In this document: positions 50,520 through 59,277 of the stretch, piece by piece
How the letters are laid out: each line of letters begins with the position of its first letter
Numbering within the stretch: position 1 is the stretch's first letter
Origin: an uncultured Ruminococcus sp.
GTDB lineage: Bacteria > Bacillota > Clostridia > Oscillospirales > Ruminococcaceae
NCBI GenBank assembly: GCA_900543145.1
Contig: UQPZ01000001.1
Location: 186,001-250,000, forward strand
DNA: 64,000 nt
Direction: 5' to 3'
Notes under the pieces: generated by a model
What the model was told of the DNA's origin: nothing
The model's input: the letters and a program-made list of their open reading frames with translations, nothing else
Database searches by the model: none
Made by a program: the position numbers and the translations under genes

Positions 50520-51218
50520 ATGATAAGAAAGATCATACAAATAGACGCTGATAAGTGCAATGGCTGCGGACTTTGCGCTGAGGCTTGCCACGAGGGAGCA
50601 ATAGGAATGGAAAACGGAAAGGCAAAGCTTCTGAGGGACGATTACTGCGACGGACTGGGAGATTGTCTGCCTGCCTGTCCGGTCAACGCAATTGCTTTTG
50701 TGGAAAGGGAAGCGGCTCCCTATGACGAAAAAGCTGTTATGGAAAACAAGAAAAAACTGCAAGACCAAAAACCGCTGCCATGCGGATGCCCGGGAACTAA
50801 TTCTAAGACTATAAAAAGAAGAAACGACGAATCCGAAGCAGCGCCGATAAAATTACATTCTCAGCTCGGACAGTGGCCAGTCCAGATCAAGCTTGCTCCA
50901 ATCAACGCTCCTTATTTTAATAATGCAGATCTGCTTATTGCGGCAGATTGTACTGCATATGCATACGGCGATTTTCATAATTCGTTTATACGCGGAAAAA
51001 TTACGCTTATAGGCTGTCCAAAGCTTGATAACGGAGATTATTCTGAAAAGCTTACCGAAATTATAAAATACAATAATATAAAAAGCGTTACTGTAGTAAG
51101 AATGGAGGTTCCGTGCTGCGGCGGAATAGAAAACGCAGTGAAAAAAGCACTTCAAAACAGCGGCAAATTTATTCCGTGGCAGGTAGTAACGGTTTCAACT
51201 GACGGAAGGATTTTATAA
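50520..51218 (+). CDS. 4Fe-4S ferredoxin-type protein
   Basis: Cytoplasmic iron-sulphur protein of 232 residues. Cluster motif one is CNGCGLCAEAC; motif two is the variant CDGLGDCLPACP. Two further cysteine groups follow (LPCGCPG and VPCCGG), so it could bind more than two clusters. The C-terminal half (DLLIAADCTAYAYGDFHN, ITLIGCPKL) is a conserved accessory domain of unknown function often found in this ferredoxin group. AGGAGGT precedes the ATG. Expression is probably controlled by the divergent Crp/Fnr regulator. Confidence 0.9.
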   Translation: MIRKIIQIDADKCNGCGLCAEACHEGAIGMENGKAKLLRDDYCDGLGDCLPACPVNAIAFVEREAAPYDEKAVMENKKKLQDQKPLPCGCPGTNSKTIKRRNDESEAAPIKLHSQLGQWPVQIKLAPINAPYFNNADLLIAADCTAYAYGDFHNSFIRGKITLIGCPKLDNGDYSEKLTEIIKYNNIKSVTVVRMEVPCCGGIENAVKKALQNSGKFIPWQVVTVSTDGRIL

Positions 51219-51266
51219 TAAGGCTATTAACCTTAAGATGAAAGTCTGAATTTTGATTGTACTTTT

Positions 51267-51303
51267 GAAACGGCAGAATCTATGATCTGCCGTTTCTTTG
51301 TAT
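51267..51303 (+). terminator. Terminator after the ferredoxin gene
   Basis: GAAACGGCAGA (51267-51277) pairs with TCTGCCGTTTC (51286-51296), followed by CTTTGTATTTTT-like sequence. Confidence 0.75.
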
Positions 51304-51335
51304 TTTTAAGCAGCTGATAAATTTCTTTAGCGTTT

Positions 51336-51395
51336 CTTAAGCTAATCTTAAATTCGTCCTAAACGCTTGAATAGATAAATTTAATATGCTATACT
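51336..51395 (+). promoter_or_regulatory. Promoter with three phased direct repeats for the second exporter operon
   Basis: CTTAAG (51336-51341), CTTAAA (51347-51352) and CCTAAA (51358-51363) repeat at exact 11-bp intervals, one helical turn each. They sit immediately upstream of a -35 (TTGAAT, 51367-51372), 17-bp spacer and extended -10 (TGC-TATACT, 51387-51395). This layout is typical of OmpR-family response-regulator binding. Confidence 0.65.
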
Positions 51396-51441
51396 TACAA
51401 TTGTTGAAAAACAAAAACTTAAAGAAAGGAAAAAAGAGAAT

Positions 51442-52122
51442 ATGAAAATAAGAAAGCTTAACTGCGGTCTTTTACTCGGAGCTGTGCTTATTGCCGGAAC
51501 AGTGTCCTATGTTGTATACGACAATAATCAGTTCGGTAAAAACAAAGAGGATATTCAAAAAGCAGTCGAAAGCTATTTTGAAAGCATGGAAGAAGTAAAC
51601 GTAAGCAGCAAGGATTCTATAGCGGAAAACTGCAGAAACCTCATAAATGATAAATGGGCCTATGATAAATCCGCTGAGGATAGTTATTACAGAACTAAAA
51701 AAGAAATAATTAATTCGCTTGACAATTATACGGAGGAAAATATCGCTACAGGTTATATTTCGGAATACGACTGCTCACCGAAAAACTTTAATGTCAAGAA
51801 AAACGGACCTAACGGAGCGGTCGTTACGCTTTCCTTGGATACCTACAGCGAATTTTGCGGAGCTCCCTATCTGATCACTCCGGACGGATTTAATCAGATA
51901 GACAATAATAATTATGAAAATACCAATGATTATTATATGTGCAACCCTGATGACAGTATCAAGTATAAGTCAACTGCAAACTACGAAAACATCAGCGTAT
52001 ATTTGAAAAAATCAGACGGCGACTGGAAGATAACCGCTATAGAAAGCAGTTACTTTAACAGCAATACATCTATTTTAGAAGAGGGAAACAGCAGTTCCGA
52101 GGGAGGCGAAGAAAATGAGTAA
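51442..52122 (+). CDS. Membrane-anchored protein of unknown function in an exporter operon
   Basis: Protein of 226 residues. A single N-terminal helix (about 8-27) anchors a mainly extracytoplasmic domain with acidic and asparagine-rich stretches. Its end (ISVYLKKSDGDWKITAIESSYF) recalls the last strand of NTF2-like folds, but I cannot assign a family. A low-complexity Ser/Glu tail ends it. It overlaps the ABC ATPase gene by 8 bp, so it probably works with the transporter, possibly as an immunity or substrate-binding accessory. Confidence 0.8.
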   Translation: MKIRKLNCGLLLGAVLIAGTVSYVVYDNNQFGKNKEDIQKAVESYFESMEEVNVSSKDSIAENCRNLINDKWAYDKSAEDSYYRTKKEIINSLDNYTEENIATGYISEYDCSPKNFNVKKNGPNGAVVTLSLDTYSEFCGAPYLITPDGFNQIDNNNYENTNDYYMCNPDDSIKYKSTANYENISVYLKKSDGDWKITAIESSYFNSNTSILEEGNSSSEGGEENE

Positions 52123-53071
52123 TAACAACGCCTTGCTTAAAATTTCCCATGTAAACAAATCAATAGGAAAACGACAGATACTGCACGATATATCTTTTGA
52201 AGCCTACGCAGGAGAGGTTTTCGGCTTTCTCGGCCCTAACGGAGCGGGAAAAACCACTACTATAAAAATAATCGTAGGTCTGCTCTCGCTTGATGACGGA
52301 GAAATATATGTAGACGGAGCTGATATTCGCAGGCATTTTGAAGACGCAATGGCTAACGTAGGCGGTATAGTTGAAAACCCCGAAATGTACAAGTATATGA
52401 CCGGTATGGAAAATCTCCGTCAGTATGCTCGTATGAGAAAGGGCGTAACAAATGAACGTATAGACGAAGTAGTCAGTCTTGTAAAGCTTTCAAACCGAAT
52501 AAACGATAAGGTTTCTAAGTATTCGCTTGGTATGCGTCAGCGTCTTGGAGTAGCTCAGGCAATACTTCATCACCCTAAGGTGCTTATTCTGGACGAGCCG
52601 ACCAACGGACTTGATCCTGCGGGAATAAAGGAACTGAGAGATATACTGAAAGAGCTTGCCCATAAAGAGCGGATCTGCGTTCTCGTATCATCTCATCTAA
52701 TGTCTGAAATGGAGCTAATGTGCGATAGAGTAGGTATTATCGCCAACGGTAAAATGTTGGGAGTTCATACTATGGAGGAGCTTATCTCAGCTTCATCGGG
52801 AGATAAGAAGGAATTTACTATCTGCGCAGACGATATAGCAAAGGCTTTGGCTGTAATAAACATAGATGAAAGCAGAAAGCGTATTTTGGACGGTAAGTTA
52901 ATTATAGATTTGCCGGCGGAAACTGCGAAGGAGCAGATATGCATGATAAATAAGGCTCTTATTGAAGCTGGAATAAAGCTTTATACCGTTTCGGAAGCTG
53001 AAAATAAAAAGCTTGAGGACGTATTTATTCAGCTTACTGAAGACGCTCAGGGAGGTGGTCAGATTGGCTAA
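52115..53071 (+). CDS. ABC exporter ATP-binding protein (BcrA-like)
   Basis: ATPase of 318 residues for the permease that follows. It shows Walker A GPNGAGKTTT, the Q-loop region VGGIVENPEMYKYMTG, signature SLGMRQRLGVAQA, Walker B LILDEPTNGLDPAG and switch histidine SSHLMSEME. The VGGIVENPE form and C-terminal ~90-residue extension are typical of bacitracin and lantibiotic self-protection transporters (BcrA, NisF). It overlaps the genes on both sides by 8 bp. Confidence 0.93.
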   Translation: MSNNNALLKISHVNKSIGKRQILHDISFEAYAGEVFGFLGPNGAGKTTTIKIIVGLLSLDDGEIYVDGADIRRHFEDAMANVGGIVENPEMYKYMTGMENLRQYARMRKGVTNERIDEVVSLVKLSNRINDKVSKYSLGMRQRLGVAQAILHHPKVLILDEPTNGLDPAGIKELRDILKELAHKERICVLVSSHLMSEMELMCDRVGIIANGKMLGVHTMEELISASSGDKKEFTICADDIAKALAVINIDESRKRILDGKLIIDLPAETAKEQICMINKALIEAGIKLYTVSEAENKKLEDVFIQLTEDAQGGGQIG

Positions 53072-54389
53072 GTTTTTCAGACTTGTAAAAAACGAATATA
53101 TTAAAACTCTTAAAAAGCTTTCAACTAAAATAATGCTTCTGCTAGTGGTTCTGGCGGGAATTGCTTTAGCGGGGATAGGCGCTTTCGGTAAGCACCAGAT
53201 GAGCACTAATTATTATACTGATGATACTAATAATTACGATGAGCAAATAGATTGGCTTGAAAAAACAAAACCCGACGGATATGAGGAACAGTTAATACTT
53301 TTTAATTATCTGAACAAGGCAGGTCTTAGTTATGATGATAAGCGTTATGAGGTTGCGGAGGCTCTTGCAAATACATTCAGCGGGGCCGAGCTTGAAGGCT
53401 ATCTCAATACTCTGCTTGTGGAAAATGACTGGAAAACCATTTGTACAGTACTGAAAAATTCAGCTGTTTCAGAGGGAGATAAGTGGGCATATCAATACAG
53501 GCTTGATAACGATATTCCCTTCGGCGACAGCTGGAAGGACGATGTTATAACTCAGGCAGCACAGGCAAAAACAGCCTTATCAGCTTCCGATTCCGAGGGG
53601 GTAAGTTCTGATGAAGCGGATAGATACAAGGCTTTGGAGGAGCAGGAGAAAATCGCCATATACAGACTTGAGAATAATATAGAGTCAAATACTGCGGAAA
53701 ATATGTCGCTTTTTGAAACATACAAAGCTGAGCAGATTAACTTCTGGACGGTTTTTTATACGTCTGCTTCAATGATCTCAATAATAGGTCTTCTGATAAT
53801 AGTTGTTGCCGGAAGTTCTGTTGCCAGTGAATTTTCTCAGGGAACTATAAAATTTCTGCTTATTAATCCTGTAAAGCGCTGGAAGATACTGATGTCAAAA
53901 TACTTTACGGTAATTTCGCTGGGATATATAATGCTGTTGCTGCTTTACCTGGTTATGATCCCTGCATCGGGCTTGTTCATTGGATTTGAGGGTATAAGCG
54001 CTCCTTATCTGTACGTTGACAACGGAACGGTTCACAGTATGTCAAGCTTTTTACACGCTGCACAGATGTATCTTCTTAACAGTATCTCGATAGTAATAAT
54101 GGCTACATTGGCGTTTGCGGTTTCGTCGCTGTTCAGAAGCGCAGCTTTTTCTATCGGTATAAGCGTATTCCTTATGCTTGCAGGAAATACTATTGTCAGC
54201 GTCCTTAAAGTGTTCAACCAGGACTGGGCAAGATACCTTGTATTCTCAAATACCGATCTTGCATCTATTGCCGAGGGAACTCCTATGTTTGCTCAGCAGT
54301 CGCTTACCTTTGCGATTATAGTATTAGCGGCTCATATGGCGGTATTTATACTTACCGCATGGGACGGGTTTGTAAAGCGCGAGGTATGA
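53064..54389 (+). CDS. ABC-2 type exporter permease (BcrB-like)
   Basis: Membrane protein of 441 residues: an N-terminal helix (about 20-42), an extracytoplasmic region of about 180 residues rich in charged residues and predicted coiled coil (RYKALEEQEKIAIYRLENNIE), and about five further helices from residue 235 onward. The segment SEFSQGTIKFLLINPVKRWKI is the ABC-2 coupling motif. The TTG at 53064 follows GGAGGTGG and overlaps the ATPase gene by 8 bp. With the ATPase it should export or fend off a hydrophobic peptide antibiotic; that is an inference from family. Confidence 0.9.
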   Translation: MAKFFRLVKNEYIKTLKKLSTKIMLLLVVLAGIALAGIGAFGKHQMSTNYYTDDTNNYDEQIDWLEKTKPDGYEEQLILFNYLNKAGLSYDDKRYEVAEALANTFSGAELEGYLNTLLVENDWKTICTVLKNSAVSEGDKWAYQYRLDNDIPFGDSWKDDVITQAAQAKTALSASDSEGVSSDEADRYKALEEQEKIAIYRLENNIESNTAENMSLFETYKAEQINFWTVFYTSASMISIIGLLIIVVAGSSVASEFSQGTIKFLLINPVKRWKILMSKYFTVISLGYIMLLLLYLVMIPASGLFIGFEGISAPYLYVDNGTVHSMSSFLHAAQMYLLNSISIVIMATLAFAVSSLFRSAAFSIGISVFLMLAGNTIVSVLKVFNQDWARYLVFSNTDLASIAEGTPMFAQQSLTFAIIVLAAHMAVFILTAWDGFVKREV

Positions 54390-54408
54390 CCGATATAAAT
54401 ATAAATAA

Positions 54409-54459
54409 AAAATCTCAGCTGCTGTGGCATTAATGTCACGGCCGCTGAGATTTTCTTAT
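54409..54459. terminator. Terminator between the exporter operon and the TSCPD gene
   Basis: AAAATCTCAGC (54409-54419) pairs with GCTGAGATTTT (54444-54454), with an inner TGTGGC/GTCACG region, between convergent genes. Confidence 0.8.
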
Positions 54460-54476
54460 TGCTGAGCTATGCTGTT

Positions 54477-54728
54477 TTATTTGTGCCTTGCCAGCTTCAG
54501 TGCTTCAGCAAGCTGAGCAGGACATGACGTTCCTTTTCCGTTGCAGTCTATATTTTTCAGCTTTTCAATAACATCTTCAGCCTTCATTCCTCTTACAAGC
54601 TGAGCAACTCCCTGAGTATTTCCGCTGCAGCCGCCTATAAATTCTACATTTTTTACTATTCCGTCCTCTACTTCAACGTTGATCTGCCTTGAACAGACAC
54701 CGTGAGTTTTATAGCTGATCTTATTCAT
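54477..54728 (-). CDS. TSCPD-domain protein, TIGR03905 type
   Basis: Small protein of 83 residues carrying the conserved GTSCPAQLAEAL (TSCPD) motif together with CSRQINVEVEDGIVKNVEF and GGCSGNTQGVAQLVRGM. The TSCPD domain is also found at the end of vitamin-B12 ribonucleotide reductases; the free-standing form has no known role. Four conserved cysteines suggest metal binding. A strong AGGAGG precedes the ATG. Confidence 0.9.
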   Translation of the reverse strand: MNKISYKTHGVCSRQINVEVEDGIVKNVEFIGGCSGNTQGVAQLVRGMKAEDVIEKLKNIDCNGKGTSCPAQLAEALKLARHK

Positions 54729-54800
54729 AGTATTTATCCTCCTTAAAAGTATTTATATTGTATACCTTAAATATGACTATATCTTTAAGTTCCGCTTAAA

Positions 54801-54831
54801 ATATCAGGAACACAAAAAGCGTTCCTGATAT
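54801..54831 (-). terminator. Terminator of the PHP gene
   Basis: ATATCAGGAAC (54801-54811) pairs with GTTCCTGATAT (54821-54831) directly after the PHP stop codon. The leftward T-run is short. Confidence 0.65.
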
Positions 54832-54834
54832 GTA

Positions 54835-55704
54835 TTATTCTGTTTTCGCCGCCGTATGCTTTGCTTTCTGAGCGTTAGTATGTATCAGTCTGAAAAGCCG
54901 GTCAAGATTTTCCTTGTCTGTAGTCATGCTGCCGATATGAGTAGCGACTTCGTTATAAAGCCCGTGAAAATCTGAGCCTCCTGTGCATATAAGGTCATAC
55001 TCTGACGCGAAATCAACAAGATCCTTTTGCTTTTTTTCGTCGGCTGAATGATGATAAACCTCAACGCCGTCTAATTTTCCCGCTTCTGCAAGCTCATGTA
55101 AGAGATCAATATTGTTAAACATATACGGGTGAGCCATTACCGCAACGCCCTTAGAGGAATGAATAAGATCAAGTACGAAATTAACGTCAGGATATTCGCG
55201 GGTAACAAGACATTCGCCGTCCGGAAATTTAAATAACTCATCATTTACATCTCCGTAAAGCTCGGTAGCATATCCGTAATTTACAAGCGCCCTCATAATG
55301 TGCTGCTTGAAAATACTCTTTGAGCCTTTTGTATACATTCTTACCGCGTCGGACGGAATAGGGTAGCGTTCCATTACCTTTTCAATCATATCCTTTGCAC
55401 ATTCAGTTCTGATAGAACAGGATTTAAGACAAAGACCTTCAAGACGATCTGGCTTCTGCGGAGCATAGCATAATATATGAACCTTTGAATTTCTTTTTTT
55501 ATCCCAAGCGGAAAGCTCTACGGCAGGAATTATTTTTACACCGTAACGATCTCCCAAGATCTGTGCGCGGTTTGAGGACGACAGAGTATCATGATCGGTT
55601 ATTGCAAGAAAATCAAGTCCCATTCTTTTTGCCTGAACTATGACTTCTTCAATACCCAGAGATCCGTCGGAAAGTGTTGTGTGACAATGTAAATCGCCTA
55701 CCAT
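54835..55704 (-). CDS. PHP-domain phosphoesterase
   Basis: Metal-dependent phosphoesterase of 289 residues. The PHP motifs are visible: DLHCHTTLSDGSLG, AITDHDTLS, AVELSA, KVHILCYAP, VMAHPYMFN and GGSDFHG with the metal-binding His/Asp residues. This group includes 3',5'-nucleoside bisphosphate phosphatase and 5'-3' exonuclease-like enzymes (YciV/RNase AM). The ATG at 55704 follows GGAGG; a longer frame upstream is AT-rich and discarded. Its substrate is not certain. Confidence 0.9.
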   Translation of the reverse strand: MVGDLHCHTTLSDGSLGIEEVIVQAKRMGLDFLAITDHDTLSSSNRAQILGDRYGVKIIPAVELSAWDKKRNSKVHILCYAPQKPDRLEGLCLKSCSIRTECAKDMIEKVMERYPIPSDAVRMYTKGSKSIFKQHIMRALVNYGYATELYGDVNDELFKFPDGECLVTREYPDVNFVLDLIHSSKGVAVMAHPYMFNNIDLLHELAEAGKLDGVEVYHHSADEKKQKDLVDFASEYDLICTGGSDFHGLYNEVATHIGSMTTDKENLDRLFRLIHTNAQKAKHTAAKTE

Positions 55705-55753
55705 AGCGAATCCTCCAATCTTCTGCTTATATAACTTGAAAAATAATATAATA

Positions 55754-55782
55754 ATTATATCATATTTATCGAAAATAATCAA
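55754..55782 (-). promoter_or_regulatory. PHP gene promoter
   Basis: Reading leftward: TTGATT (55777-55782), a 17-bp spacer and TATAAT (55754-55759). Confidence 0.65.
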
Positions 55783-55937
55783 GTTTTTTGAGTAATTTGA
55801 CTAAAATTTGTCGAGATTTTGACAAAGCTTGTATGATTGCACAAATTTTCAGAATATATTTTTTATGATTTGCACATGAAAAAAAGAATAGTTTTCCAAT
55901 AATCTTTTTTCAGGGATTATATCAGCAGCTTGATCAG

Positions 55938-56900
55938 TCAATCTCGGAACATTTCGGTAAACCAGACGTTTTTAACTTCAAAGCATCTTCCGTTAAGATA
56001 TTCCAGACAGCCGGCATCTGACTTAAAATCGAATTTCAGCTTGTACGAATACAGCGCCTGAGTCTTTACATTATATTCACGGTTGATTTTATTTATACCG
56101 TATTTCCCGTCGCCGAGTAACGGATAACCTATATAGGAAAGGTGTGCCCTTATCTGATGTGTTCTGCCCGTAATAAGCTCGACCTCCAAAAGTGCAAGAT
56201 CCTGTTCTTTGTTTTCAGCAATAACCTTGTATTTCGTAATTATTGTCTTGCTGCCGGGCATTTTTTTATCTGAGATCCTAACTGTCTTTGACCGTTCGTT
56301 TCTTTCGTGGTACGCCTGAAGAACTGCGTTTTTTTCTTTCGGGATACCTACGGTAACGCACAGGTATTTTTTATTTAGCTCTCTGTCCTTTATTTTTTGA
56401 TTAAGGATTCTTAGGCTTTCGGCATTTTTAGCGCAGATAACTATTCCTCCGGTATTTCTGTCGATCCTGTTGCACAGCGCAGGAGAAAAGGAATGCTCGT
56501 ATTCCGGACGGTATTCACCCTTTTCGTACAGATAGTGCAGGACTCGGTTGATAAGAGTATCGTTTGAGCCGCTTTCGTCCTCGTGAACTACAAGTCCGCA
56601 CTTTTTATCCAGCAGCATAATATTACTGTCCTCGTAAACAATATTCAAAACGGCAGGAGCGGACATAAAAGAATATCCGGATTTGGTTTTTCCTGTAAAA
56701 AATTCGTCGTTAATGTACATCTGTACGGTATCGCCGATATTAAGACGGGTCGATATTTCACATTTTTTCCCGTTGAGTTTGATTCTTTTCAGACGCAGAT
56801 ATTTATACATCAGATTTTTAGGCAGCAGAGGAACAGCCTTTGATATAAATTTATCCATTCGCTGTTCAGAGTCATTTTCATTTATTGTAAATTCTTTCAT
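55938..56900 (-). CDS. RluA-family pseudouridine synthase
   Basis: RNA pseudouridine synthase of 320 residues. An N-terminal S4-like domain (about 10-60, RMDKFISKAVPLLPKNLMYKYLRLKRIKLNG) precedes the RluA catalytic domain with CNRIDRNTGGIVICAKN (catalytic Asp in the RIDRNT segment) and ELITGRTHQIRAHLSYIGYPLLGDGKYG. It belongs to the RluC/RluD subgroup; the exact uridine target is unknown. It stands alone upstream of the divergent uvrB. Confidence 0.93.
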   Translation of the reverse strand: MKEFTINENDSEQRMDKFISKAVPLLPKNLMYKYLRLKRIKLNGKKCEISTRLNIGDTVQMYINDEFFTGKTKSGYSFMSAPAVLNIVYEDSNIMLLDKKCGLVVHEDESGSNDTLINRVLHYLYEKGEYRPEYEHSFSPALCNRIDRNTGGIVICAKNAESLRILNQKIKDRELNKKYLCVTVGIPKEKNAVLQAYHERNERSKTVRISDKKMPGSKTIITKYKVIAENKEQDLALLEVELITGRTHQIRAHLSYIGYPLLGDGKYGINKINREYNVKTQALYSYKLKFDFKSDAGCLEYLNGRCFEVKNVWFTEMFRD

Positions 56901-56996
56901 ATATTCACCGCTTTAATTTTATTACATTAATTATACTCTCATTTATGATTTTTTTCAAGAGGAATAATTTTATTCAGAAAATTTGTTCTAAAGGTA

Positions 56997-57044
56997 TTGA
57001 CATTTAAGAAAAAATAGTGTATTATAATTATAAACAAACGTTCG
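56997..57044 (+). promoter_or_regulatory. uvrB promoter with LexA-like box
   Basis: TTGACA (56997-57002), 17-bp spacer and TATTAT (57020-57025). Just downstream, TAAACAAACGTTCG (57031-57044) matches 11 of 14 positions of the Gram-positive LexA box CGAACRNRYGTTYC, with a perfect right half. It overlaps the start of transcription, as expected for SOS repression. Confidence 0.6.
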
Positions 57045-57067
57045 TAAAAATGATTGAAAGGATCACT

Positions 57068-59038
57068 ATGGATAAATTTAAACTTGTATCTGATTATAAG
57101 CTTGCCGGGGATCAGCCGGAAGCTGTCGAAAAGCTTGTAAGCGGAATAAACAGCGGAATGAAGGAACAGACTCTGCTTGGCGTAACAGGTTCGGGAAAAA
57201 CCTTTACAATGGCAAACGTAATTGAAAGAGTAAACCGTCCTACTCTTGTACTTGCACATAATAAGATTCTTGCGGCTCAGCTCTGCTCCGAGTTCAAGGA
57301 ATTCTTCCCCGAAAATGCTGTTGAGTATTTTGTGTCTTATTATGACTACTATCAGCCGGAAGCGTATGTGCCAAGCAAGGACGTATATATTGAAAAGGAT
57401 TCTTCGGTTAACGACGAGATAGATAAGCTTCGTCACTCGGCAACTACTGCGCTTGCCGAAAGAAGGGACGTTATAATAGTCGCTTCCGTTTCCTGTATCT
57501 ATTCTCTTGGCGATCCTGAAGAGTATAAATCTATGGTAGTTTCGGTCAGAAAGGGTATGGAGAAATCCCGTGAAAAGCTGATCGCTGAGCTTGTCGGTAT
57601 TCAGTATGAGCGTAATGATATTAATTTCGTAAGAAATAAATTTAGGGTAAGAGGTGACGTAGTCGAAATTTTCCCTGCTGCCAATACAGATACCGCAATA
57701 AGAGTTGAGTTTTTCGGGGATGAGATCGAGCGTATTACTGAGATAAACGTTATAACCGGCGAAATAATCGGTTTTCTTAATCATGCGGCTATTTTCCCTG
57801 CAACTCATTATATTGTCGGACGTGAGAAGCTCCACGATGCAATCGAAGAGCTGAAGGAGGAGCTTGACGAGCGTATCAAGTATTTCAAGGACAACGATAT
57901 GCTGATAGAAGCGCAGCGTATTGCTCAGCGCACAAATTATGATATTGAAATGCTGGAGGAGGTAGGCTTCTGTTCGGGAATTGAAAACTATTCGAGGGTT
58001 CTTGCAAGACGCCCTAAGGGAGCAGTTCCGTATACGCTCTTAGACCATCTGCCCGATGATTTTCTGCTTATGGTTGACGAAAGTCATGTTTCACTTCCGC
58101 AGGTGAGGGGAATGTACGCAGGAGACAGAGCAAGAAAGCAGACTTTGATAGATTATGGCTTCAGGCTTCCTTCAGCTCTGGACAACCGTCCTCTGACTTT
58201 TGATGAATTCTATAAGCATATAAATCAGGCTGTATTTGTTTCGGCAACCCCAGGTCCTATAGAACGTGAAAAGTCAAAGCAAATAGTAGAACAGGTAATT
58301 CGTCCTACAGGGCTTCTCGATCCTGAAATTCAGGTTCGTCCGACAGAGGGTCAGATCGAAGATCTGATCTCAGAGATAAACATAAGAATAGAGCGCAAGG
58401 AGCGTGTGCTGGTAACGACACTTACAAAGAAAATGGCTGAGGATCTTACGACTTATATGAAAAACTTCGGCATTGCTGTGAGATATATGCACCACGATAT
58501 TGATACTATTGAGCGTATGGAGATTATACGCGATCTTCGTCTTGGAGAGTTTGACGTGCTGGTCGGAATCAATCTGCTGAGAGAGGGCCTTGATTTGCCT
58601 GAGGTATCGTTAGTAGCGATCCTCGATGCTGATAAGGAGGGCTTCCTTAGGTCTGAAAGCTCGCTTATTCAGACGATAGGACGCGCGGCAAGAAATTCCG
58701 AGGGCAAGGTCATAATGTACGCCGACACGGTTACCCGTTCAATGGAACTTGCAATTACTGAAACCGAACGTCGCCGTGCATTGCAGATGAAGTTCAATGA
58801 GGAGCATGGAATCATTCCTAAGACAATTAAAAAAGACATTCGTGACGTTATCGAGATCTCTACAAAGGAAGAGGTCGAGTATGAGGCAAGGCAGAAGACA
58901 AAGCTTTCCAAGCGTGAAGCGGCAGTCCTGATCGACAAGCTTACAAAGCAGATGAAAGAAGCGGCAAAAATGCTGGAATTTGAACACGCCGCATTCCTGC
59001 GTGATAAGATTGCCGAACTTAGAGGGGAGAAGAAGTAG
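57068..59038 (+). CDS. uvrB: Excinuclease ABC subunit B
   Basis: Damage-verification helicase of nucleotide excision repair. The 656 residues carry Walker A GVTGSGKTFT, the damage-probing beta-hairpin region EYFVSYYDYYQPEAYVP, MVDESHVSLPQ, SATPGPIERE, LREGLDLPEVSLVAILDADKEG and TIGRAARNSEG, ending with a C-terminal UVR domain (KLTKQMKEAAKMLEFEHAAF) that binds UvrC. The ATG at 57068 follows AAAGGA. It is probably under LexA control. A decayed copy of its 3' end lies 130 bp downstream. Confidence 0.98.
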   Translation: MDKFKLVSDYKLAGDQPEAVEKLVSGINSGMKEQTLLGVTGSGKTFTMANVIERVNRPTLVLAHNKILAAQLCSEFKEFFPENAVEYFVSYYDYYQPEAYVPSKDVYIEKDSSVNDEIDKLRHSATTALAERRDVIIVASVSCIYSLGDPEEYKSMVVSVRKGMEKSREKLIAELVGIQYERNDINFVRNKFRVRGDVVEIFPAANTDTAIRVEFFGDEIERITEINVITGEIIGFLNHAAIFPATHYIVGREKLHDAIEELKEELDERIKYFKDNDMLIEAQRIAQRTNYDIEMLEEVGFCSGIENYSRVLARRPKGAVPYTLLDHLPDDFLLMVDESHVSLPQVRGMYAGDRARKQTLIDYGFRLPSALDNRPLTFDEFYKHINQAVFVSATPGPIEREKSKQIVEQVIRPTGLLDPEIQVRPTEGQIEDLISEINIRIERKERVLVTTLTKKMAEDLTTYMKNFGIAVRYMHHDIDTIERMEIIRDLRLGEFDVLVGINLLREGLDLPEVSLVAILDADKEGFLRSESSLIQTIGRAARNSEGKVIMYADTVTRSMELAITETERRRALQMKFNEEHGIIPKTIKKDIRDVIEISTKEEVEYEARQKTKLSKREAAVLIDKLTKQMKEAAKMLEFEHAAFLRDKIAELRGEKK

Positions 59039-59122
59039 TTTTTGTAGTTTTTTGAAGGTCTCTCCTTTTATGTTTGACGGACGATCAGGCGATACTGTTA
59101 ACCGATAATAAAATTGAAGTTA

Positions 59123-59151
59123 TTGAATAATTCAAAAAGAAATGATAAAAT
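59123..59151 (+). promoter_or_regulatory. Candidate promoter of the acetyltransferase gene
   Basis: TTGAAT (59123-59128), a 17-bp spacer and TAAAAT (59146-59151). The predicted transcript would start just before the uvrB-like remnant. Confidence 0.45.
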
Positions 59152-59168
59152 ATGACCTGTGATGAATA

Positions 59169-59277
59169 TTCCTAAGCGCTTATCACCAAGCTTACAAAGC
59201 AAATTAAGTAAGCGGAAAAATTTGAATTTAAATATGCCGCATTTTTGCGTGACAAGACAGCTGAGAAGGGAGAAGTA
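59169..59277 (+). pseudogene. Decayed duplicate of the uvrB 3' end
   Basis: This stretch resembles uvrB 58904-59038 at clear blocks: AAGCTTACAAAGCA, AAGCGG, then GAATTT and GCCGCATTTTTGCGTGACAAG against GCCGCATTCCTGCGTGATAAG, and GGGAGAAG. It translates to the end of a UVR domain (LTKQIK, stop, then FEFKYAAFLRDK) with an internal TAA and two small deletions. It runs in frame into the acetyltransferase start. It is a partial tandem duplicate, or the 3' end of a diverged uvrB brought in with the acetyltransferase. Confidence 0.8.

Noticed and set aside
56939..57835. Long leftward open frame of 298 codons opposite uvrB
   Set aside because: It is antisense to the conserved uvrB N-terminal domain and its translation is unlike any protein family. 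Long antisense frames are expected opposite such codon use.
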